Shown here: positions 58,837 through 64,000 of the stretch, in pieces
Layout: each line of letters begins with the position of its first letter
Position numbering within the stretch: position 1 is the first letter of the stretch
NCBI GenBank assembly: GCA_965226825.1
Contig: CBDDED010000003.1
Location: 806,001-870,000, forward strand
Length of the DNA stretch: 64,000 nt
Reading direction: 5' to 3'
DNA from: Io17-Chloro-G2 sp965226825
GTDB taxonomy: Bacteria; Chloroflexota; Dehalococcoidia; Lucifugimonadales; UBA3495
Made by a program: the position numbers and the translations under genes
Notes under the pieces: generated by a model
What the model was told of the DNA's origin: nothing
Seen by the model: the letters and a program-made list of their open reading frames with translations, nothing else
Database searches by the model: none

Positions 58837-60000
58837 ATGTTCCAGAAAGGTAAACTTACAGTTGAAGACCTCCACATGACTTACGCGTCCGCCGAAGGGC
58901 CGGTGCGTGCAGTGCAGGGAGTGAGCTTCACGGTAGAACCGGGAGAATTTTATACTCTCCTCGGTGCATCCGGATGCGGCAAGACCACGACGCTAAGATG
59001 CGTGGCAGGGCTTGAGACCCCGGATAGCGGGCGCATAGCCATAGGTGACCAAGTAGTTTTCTTGAGTGGCGCTAACCGGGTTGTTGAGCCTCCCAACCGG
59101 CGGGACATAGGAATGGTGTTCCAGTCCTATGCAATCTGGCCCCATCTGAACGTGTTCTCCAATGTATCCTTTCCCTTGGTTTCCGGCAGGAAAAAAATGC
59201 GCAAGGCCGAAGTCAAGGAAAAGACGATGCGGGCCCTGAGCCTGGTCCACCTGGAAGACTTGGCCTTCCGCCCCGCCCCGTTCTTGAGCGGCGGTCAACA
59301 GCAGCGGGTCGCCTTGGCCCGGGCATTGGTCGCAGAACCCACCGTCTTGTTGTTGGACGAACCCCTGAGCAACCTGGACGCCAGGCTAAGGTCTGAAATG
59401 CGGGTCGAGATAAAGAACCTGGTGAAGTCGCTAGGGGTAACCACGCTTTATGTCACCCATGACCAATCCGAAGCACTGACCATGTCAGACCGGGTCGCGG
59501 TGATGAACGCCGGGGTTTTTGTGGAAGAGGACGTTCCCAGGTCGATGTACCTCAATCCCAAGTCGGCTTTCACCGCCACTTTCCTGGGTGACACCAACCT
59601 GTTCGAAGGCGATGTGCTGGAACGTTCCAGCGCCAATGGGACTTGCACGGTGAATACCAAGATCGGGCCCGTCGTCTGTCCTGCCGACAATTGCCCCGTG
59701 GGAGAGGACTCTATTTGGGTTGCTTGCCGGCCCGAGGACATTACAGTATTTGCCCAGGAACCCGGCGGTGAAAACGTCTATAAAGGCTCCATCAGTATCG
59801 CTTTGTTCACCGGCGACCAGATAACTTATGAAATTGATGTCAATGGCCAGAAGATTCAGGCCAAGCTGGGGCCCCACAATCATTTTGACATTGATTCCCA
59901 GGTGTTCCTGAAACTGGACCCCCAGCGTTGCCTGCCGATGAAACGTACCGGTGACCTGCTGGCTCAAGCCGCCGACTTGGAATCTGCTAACCGCGAATGA
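58837..60000 (+). CDS. ABC transporter ATP-binding protein (FbpC/PotA type)
   Basis: The 387-residue ATPase has Walker A GASGCGKT (43-50), the Q-loop VFQSYAIWPH, signature LSGGQ (150-154), Walker B LLLDEP (Asp174, Glu175) and the switch His208 (YVTHDQ). A C-terminal TOBE-like domain (about 250-385) carries ACRPEDITVF. Two copies pair with the fused permease to drive import. AAGGAGG lies 7 nt before the ATG. With the binding protein and permease it completes the importer. Confidence 0.95.
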   Translation: MFQKGKLTVEDLHMTYASAEGPVRAVQGVSFTVEPGEFYTLLGASGCGKTTTLRCVAGLETPDSGRIAIGDQVVFLSGANRVVEPPNRRDIGMVFQSYAIWPHLNVFSNVSFPLVSGRKKMRKAEVKEKTMRALSLVHLEDLAFRPAPFLSGGQQQRVALARALVAEPTVLLLDEPLSNLDARLRSEMRVEIKNLVKSLGVTTLYVTHDQSEALTMSDRVAVMNAGVFVEEDVPRSMYLNPKSAFTATFLGDTNLFEGDVLERSSANGTCTVNTKIGPVVCPADNCPVGEDSIWVACRPEDITVFAQEPGGENVYKGSISIALFTGDQITYEIDVNGQKIQAKLGPHNHFDIDSQVFLKLDPQRCLPMKRTGDLLAQAADLESANRE

Positions 60001-60399
60001 CCTGCAATCCACTGGGAGCCTCACCGGAAAGTCCTAACACTCGAAACTAGAATCAAAAGCCCTCGCCCCCGTCAATTCCGTCGCAACTGGAATCCAGCCC
60101 GCTTTCTGTCACTAGTCCTGGGTGGGCAATGTGGGAATCGCTCGGGATTTCCTTTGTCGCGGGATTAGCGGTAGAGGGAGGGGCTCTGGCATCCGAAACC
60201 TTAGCGCTCCCTTCCATCCAGTCCCCTGTCGCATAGCACGGCGTGAGGGTGCAACCCTCTTGGAATTCCCTCTTCGCGTGGAATGCGTGGGTGATGGCGT
60301 TGTCAGTTCGATTGCGCTTTGTCCAGTCGCGGCAAGGTTGCGTCCATTTCCATTCCCGGCTAAATTGATTCCGAACAACTGTCCCTCGGAGGCGTTGCG
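60001..60399. other. Gene-free gap with a decayed repeat arm
   Basis: 399 bp after the ABC operon. A degenerate left arm of the dispersed repeat (CCGTCAATTCCGTCGCAACTG, then GAATCCAG) begins near 60069. No terminator or promoter stands out. Confidence 0.45.
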
Positions 60400-62397
60400 A
60401 TGTCGGTGACTAGCTTGGATATCCAGAGCCGTCAATCTCTGGCGGAAAGTGCGGAGTTTGGCGAAGCCGGCGGGTACGAGCAGCTTGACGGCGAGGCGCA
60501 CTTCGCAGTGGACCCTCGCGGCGCGGCCAACGAGGCCATCACAGACCTGGAATTGGCGCCAAGGGACAATGCGGGAGTGGTGACGTTTTCCGCTCGCTTC
60601 CGAATCCTCAAGCCGGTTGACCCGGGCCGGGGAAACCAACGCCTGTTATACGAAGTGGTCAACCGGGGCAATCCGACTGCACTACGCCAATTTAATGACG
60701 CCGTCGAACCCGCCGGGTCCCACGCGGGCCCCATGAATCCTGGCAACGGTTTCCTGATGCGGCAAGGCTACACCATCGCCTGGTGCGGCTGGCAACACGA
60801 CGTGCCAAGCGCGCCGGGCCGCATGACCATCGACGTGCCTGAGGCCAGAACCGGCGATGGGCCGATTTCGGGCAATATCTCAGTCACCTTCCAACCCAAC
60901 TTAACCAGCCAGGTCCAGCAGGTTTCAGACCGGCTGCACCGGCCCTACCCGACCGACAACCTGGAAGACTGGAACTCAGTGCTGACCGTGCGGGACAACG
61001 ACTACGCACCGGCCGAAGTCATACCCAGGAACCAGTGGTCCTTCGGGAAGCTGGAATCGGGCAAATTCGTACCCGACGCCAGCCACATTTACCTGTCCGA
61101 TGAATTCCAGGTCGGGAAGGTCTACCAGGTGATTTATTCCACCTCCACGGCGCCCATCGTGGGGATGGGGTTGCTGGCGACTCGAGACCTGACCTCGTTC
61201 CTCAGATACGCCGAGGCGGGCAACCCCTGCGCCGGCGCCGTCCGGCACGCTTACGCCTTCGGCCGGTCTCAAAGCGGCCGTTTTCTCCGGGTGTATCTCT
61301 ACCATGGATTGAACCGGGACGAACAAAACCGCACTGTGTTCGACGGGCTCATTCCCCTGGTGGCGGGAGGCCGGCGGGGGGAGTTCAACTACCGTTTCGG
61401 TCAGCCCTCGCCCCACTCGGCCCATAGCGTCAACAACCTGTTCCCATTCACCGACGTGGACCAGACCGACCCAGAGACTGGCAAGACCGGCGGCCTGCTG
61501 TCGCGTGCCGCGGCTCAGGGACCGTTGCCCAAGATATTCTTTATCAACACCTCCGCCGAATATTGGGGCGGTCACGCCGCGTTGATCCACTCCGACGTGG
61601 ATGGCGACCGTGACGTTCCCCCCTACGATGACGTTAGGATTTACCACTACGCCGGCACGCAGCACGGCCCGGGGACATTGCCATTGACCGACCAGGACGG
61701 CGAGGCGCGGACTACCCACCCATTCAATACGGTGGATTACCGGCCGTTGCTCCGCGCCGGGTTGACCAACCTTGACCGGTGGGTCAGCGGGGGACAGGCG
61801 CCGCCGCGCAGCAGGCATCCCAGAATCGATGACGGGACCGCGGCCGCCCAGGAGGATGTCAGCCGGGTGTTCAAGTCCATCCCTCACGCCCACGTGGTTG
61901 AACCACTCCCCCACAATTCCAGGTTGGACTTTGGGCCGGAAGAGGGTAAATTTTCCCGGCTGCCGCCAACGGTCGGCAAACCCTATCCCAACCTGGTTCC
62001 GGCGGTTGATCAGGACGGCAACGAGTTGAGCGGAATTCGTCTGCCCGACGTCTCGGTCCCGCTGGCCACCCATTCCGGCTGGAACGTCAGGCACAAGGAC
62101 ATGGGAGGGGCTGGACAATTCATCAAGCAAATCGGCTCCACGCTCCCATTCCCCGCAACACGGCGGGAAAGAGAGGCCACCGGGGATCCCAGGAAGTCCA
62201 TTGAAGAGCGCTATGAGTCCAGAGAGGACTATCTGGACCGGGTAGCCGGCGCGGCTCAAGTCCTGGTGGACCAAAGATACCTGCTGCCCGAAGACCTGGC
62301 AGCAATAACGGAGCAGGCGGCCCGGCGGTATGACCTGTTCAGCCAGGGTGGGCTGGTAACCAGCCCGCAAGCAGGCGTCATCGCCGGAGACGATTAA
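60400..62397 (+). CDS. Large alpha/beta hydrolase-domain protein
   Basis: The 665-residue protein matches the family annotated as alpha/beta hydrolase domain (Abhydrolase_10 type). The N-terminal part is beta-rich (RLLYEVVNRGNP, YTIAWCGWQHDVP) and the catalytic part contains the nucleophile elbow FGRSQSGRFLR, then a late acid and HGPG/TPF-like histidine region (YHYAGTQHGPG). No signal peptide is seen. The substrate is unknown; related proteins are found in esterase and polymer- or lactone-degrading settings. GGAGG is placed 7 nt before the ATG. The LLM oxidoreductase follows 78 bp downstream on the same strand, so the two probably act in one pathway. Confidence 0.87.
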   Translation: MSVTSLDIQSRQSLAESAEFGEAGGYEQLDGEAHFAVDPRGAANEAITDLELAPRDNAGVVTFSARFRILKPVDPGRGNQRLLYEVVNRGNPTALRQFNDAVEPAGSHAGPMNPGNGFLMRQGYTIAWCGWQHDVPSAPGRMTIDVPEARTGDGPISGNISVTFQPNLTSQVQQVSDRLHRPYPTDNLEDWNSVLTVRDNDYAPAEVIPRNQWSFGKLESGKFVPDASHIYLSDEFQVGKVYQVIYSTSTAPIVGMGLLATRDLTSFLRYAEAGNPCAGAVRHAYAFGRSQSGRFLRVYLYHGLNRDEQNRTVFDGLIPLVAGGRRGEFNYRFGQPSPHSAHSVNNLFPFTDVDQTDPETGKTGGLLSRAAAQGPLPKIFFINTSAEYWGGHAALIHSDVDGDRDVPPYDDVRIYHYAGTQHGPGTLPLTDQDGEARTTHPFNTVDYRPLLRAGLTNLDRWVSGGQAPPRSRHPRIDDGTAAAQEDVSRVFKSIPHAHVVEPLPHNSRLDFGPEEGKFSRLPPTVGKPYPNLVPAVDQDGNELSGIRLPDVSVPLATHSGWNVRHKDMGGAGQFIKQIGSTLPFPATRREREATGDPRKSIEERYESREDYLDRVAGAAQVLVDQRYLLPEDLAAITEQAARRYDLFSQGGLVTSPQAGVIAGDD

Positions 62398-62475
62398 CCC
62401 GCCGCCCGGAGTTGTCATCGTCTGACAAATCGCGTACCAAGAACTTTTCCGGGGTCTCTTGAGGAGGAGATACAA

Positions 62476-63321
62476 ATGAGTATAGGCGTTTCGATCCCAC
62501 TGCCGGCCTACCTGGTGGACCCGGCCCTTATCGCCAAGAAGGCCGAAGACCTGGGCTTCGAGTCTATCTGGTACGCCGAGCACCCGACGGTCCCGGTGCA
62601 TAGCAACAGCCCCTTCCCTTCCACCGGCGGAGAGATTCCCGAAAACTACTCCCACTTCACCGACCCGTACATCGCCCTGGCAAGAGCCTCCGGCGTCACC
62701 AGCACGATCAAACTGGGGACCGGCATCACCTTGGTGCCCGAACGCAACCCACTTCTGCTGGCCAAGGAGATTGCCGTTCTGGACCTGTACAGCGGCGGCC
62801 GGTTCCTGTTCGGAGTCGGCACCGGCTGGCTGAGGGAGGAAACCGAGTTGATGGGCGGCAACTTTGACCACCGCTGGAGCCAGACCAGGGAAGCCATCGA
62901 AGTGATGAAAGCGCTGTGGACCAACGAGGTAGCCGAATTCCACGGAGAGTATTTCGACTTCCCTCCGGTGAAGTCATACCCCAAGCCGGCCCAAAAGCCC
63001 CATCCACCGGTAATACTAGGTGGGATGGCCCGCAGGGTCCTGCGCCGCGTCGCCAACCACGCCGACGGCTGGATGCCCAACCGGGTTACTCCCGCGGAGG
63101 TGGAGGACAGCAGGGCCCGCCTGGACGCGATGGCCGCCGAGGGAGGCCGCGACCCTGCCTCGATTACTATCTCGGTCTACGGCCAAGAACCTAGGCGGGA
63201 CGTGGTCCAACCCTTCCTGGATGCGGGCGCCAACCGGGTGGTGGTGCGGCCCGATTTCTACGATTCCGAGGACTCCATGAACCGCGAGTTGGAACGCATG
63301 GCCAACGCTGTTTTGCGCTGA
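62476..63321 (+). CDS. LLM class flavin/F420-dependent oxidoreductase
   Basis: The 281-residue luciferase-like barrel has GFESIWYAEHPTVP, IKLGTGITLVPERNPLLLAKEIAVLDLYSGGRFLFGVGTGW and SYPKPAQKPHPPVILGG, the same pattern and length as the paralog at 3941, though clearly diverged. The GAGGAGGAG ribosome site lies 6 nt before the ATG, among the strongest in the window. Oxidation of an organic substrate with reduced flavin or F420 is expected. It sits between the large hydrolase and a MmgE/PrpD gene. Confidence 0.9.
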   Translation: MSIGVSIPLPAYLVDPALIAKKAEDLGFESIWYAEHPTVPVHSNSPFPSTGGEIPENYSHFTDPYIALARASGVTSTIKLGTGITLVPERNPLLLAKEIAVLDLYSGGRFLFGVGTGWLREETELMGGNFDHRWSQTREAIEVMKALWTNEVAEFHGEYFDFPPVKSYPKPAQKPHPPVILGGMARRVLRRVANHADGWMPNRVTPAEVEDSRARLDAMAAEGGRDPASITISVYGQEPRRDVVQPFLDAGANRVVVRPDFYDSEDSMNRELERMANAVLR

Positions 63322-63337
63322 TCCCTACGCTTTCCAG

Positions 63338-63379
63338 CAAACAACCCGCGGGACTTGGCAAACGACCCGCGGGACGACC
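63338..63379. repeat. Tandem duplication, two copies of 21 bp
   Basis: CAAACAACCCGCGGGACTTGG (one base beyond 20 not shown as a motif; 63338-63358) is repeated with changes at 63359-63379; the shared core is ACCCGCGGGAC. It lies 27 nt before the PrpD start codon. Confidence 0.7.
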
Positions 63380-63406
63380 AAGACATCCAATCGAACGGTG
63401 TAATGC

Positions 63407-64000
63407 ATGGACCGCACAACCGAATTTCTAAGCGCGTACTCCTGTGACCTGGACTACTCGGACCTCAGCCCCCAGGTGGTCCATCAGGTGAAGCGCACCG
63501 TGATCGACACGTTGGGTTGTCTGGCCGGCGGATATTTGTCGGAACCGGGGAAAATTGCCCGTCTAATGGCGTCCGACATCACCTCCGCCACGCCCTCACG
63601 GGTGTTGGGAACCAGGGACTACACCTCCCCCGATATGGCCGGTTTCGCCAATGGCGTCATGCTCCGGTACCTGGACTGCAATGATTCCTACTTCTCTCCG
63701 GGCGGCGGACATCCCAGCGACATGATCGCGGCGGTCCTGGCCGTAGCCAACCCGATGGACGCCGACGCCCAGGACGTTATTACTGCTATCGTGCTGGCAT
63801 ACGAGGTGTTCTGCCGTCTGTCCGATGAAGTGGTGACCGGAAACCTGGGTTGGGACCAGGGTATGTTCAGCGTTATCGGTTCTGCCTGCGCCGCCGGAAA
63901 AATCCTGGGGTTGGACCGGCAGCAGATGGGCCACGCCATCTCTCTATCAGTCGCGCCAAACCTTCCCCTGGGAGTCACCCGTACCGGCGAGCTTTCCATG
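63407..64000 (+). CDS. MmgE/PrpD family protein, 5' part (runs off the window)
   Basis: The frame is open from the ATG at 63407 to the window end (198 codons), so only the N-terminal part is visible. It begins MDRTTEFLSAYSCDLDYSDLSP and contains VIDTLGCLAGG, PDMAGFANGVMLRYLDCNDSY, and GGGHPSDMIAAVLAVA, the hallmark active-site region of MmgE/PrpD (2-methylcitrate dehydratase-type) proteins. Family members dehydrate 2-methylcitrate or related acids, such as cis-aconitate. The ribosome site is weak, and a 21-bp tandem duplication lies just upstream. Same strand as the LLM oxidoreductase and hydrolase. Confidence 0.88.
   Translation, partial: MDRTTEFLSAYSCDLDYSDLSPQVVHQVKRTVIDTLGCLAGGYLSEPGKIARLMASDITSATPSRVLGTRDYTSPDMAGFANGVMLRYLDCNDSYFSPGGGHPSDMIAAVLAVANPMDADAQDVITAIVLAYEVFCRLSDEVVTGNLGWDQGMFSVIGSACAAGKILGLDRQQMGHAISLSVAPNLPLGVTRTGELSM

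Noticed and set aside
60976..62943. 655-codon open frame on the minus strand
   Set aside because: It runs antisense through the large hydrolase and into the LLM oxidoreductase. High GC removes stop codons on the opposite strand; the plus-strand proteins have clear motifs and ribosome sites and the antisense product has none.

Overview
The window looks like a chromosome segment from an uncultivated, high-GC heterotrophic bacterium, most plausibly of the Chloroflexota (SAR202 / Dehalococcoidia type). This is inferred from gene content, not from a marker gene. The clues are three luciferase-like flavin/F420 oxidoreductases, tandem CitE-like lyases, paired acyl-CoA dehydrogenases, a DUF35-thiolase pair, and a secreted PD40-propeller/leucine-rich-repeat protein. 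There is also a family of short inverted repeats that recurs in the gene gaps. Most of the window is GC-rich. Two blocks (about 8.1-10.9 kb and 52.3-54.4 kb) are visibly more AT-rich and carry broken genes.

Layout: 0-8 kb holds catabolic enzymes (NIPSNAP, lactonase, MetE-like, two RidA proteins, LLM oxidoreductase, alpha/beta hydrolase, MFS transporter). At 8.05 kb lies tRNA-Val, followed by an AT-richer island with a 78-residue ORF and a zinc-hook SMC/RecF-like ATPase that is split by reading-frame breaks. From 11 to 34 kb come a GMC oxidoreductase, a retropepsin-like protease, two acyl-CoA dehydrogenases, a hydrolase/VOC/ThDP-enzyme run, an LLM oxidoreductase, dodecin, a SagB-type double nitroreductase, enoyl-CoA hydratase, an EVE protein, an acyl-CoA ligase, a repeat-rich gap, a DUF35-thiolase pair, an HpaI-type aldolase, an M20 peptidase and a double ABM-domain protein. 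tRNA-Glu is at 34.3 kb. From 34.7 to 48 kb: an AIR-synthase-like protein, threonine dehydratase, DedA, a tiny HTH protein, formamidase, an acetolactate-synthase-like enzyme, an ADP-forming acyl-CoA synthetase, a PNPOx-like protein and three consecutive CitE-like proteins. From 48.3 to 54.4 kb: a CHAT/NTPase/TPR protein whose CHAT catalytic residues are replaced, then the broken propeller/LRR gene. From 55.5 kb to the end: a complete iron/thiamine-type ABC importer, a large alpha/beta hydrolase, an LLM oxidoreductase and the start of an MmgE/PrpD gene.

Function: most intact genes fit activation, oxidation and cleavage of organic acids and CoA thioesters, with uptake by the MFS and ABC systems. 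Operons are short. Gene gaps repeatedly contain perfect or near-perfect two-copy tandem duplications of 13-21 bp, several directly in front of start codons, and MITE-like inverted-repeat elements. One of these, at 20237-20611, has terminal inverted repeats and a 10-bp target duplication.

The most unusual items are the tRNA-Val-linked ATPase island, the catalytically dead CHAT protein, the CitE triplet with degenerate metal motifs, and the repeat ecology.
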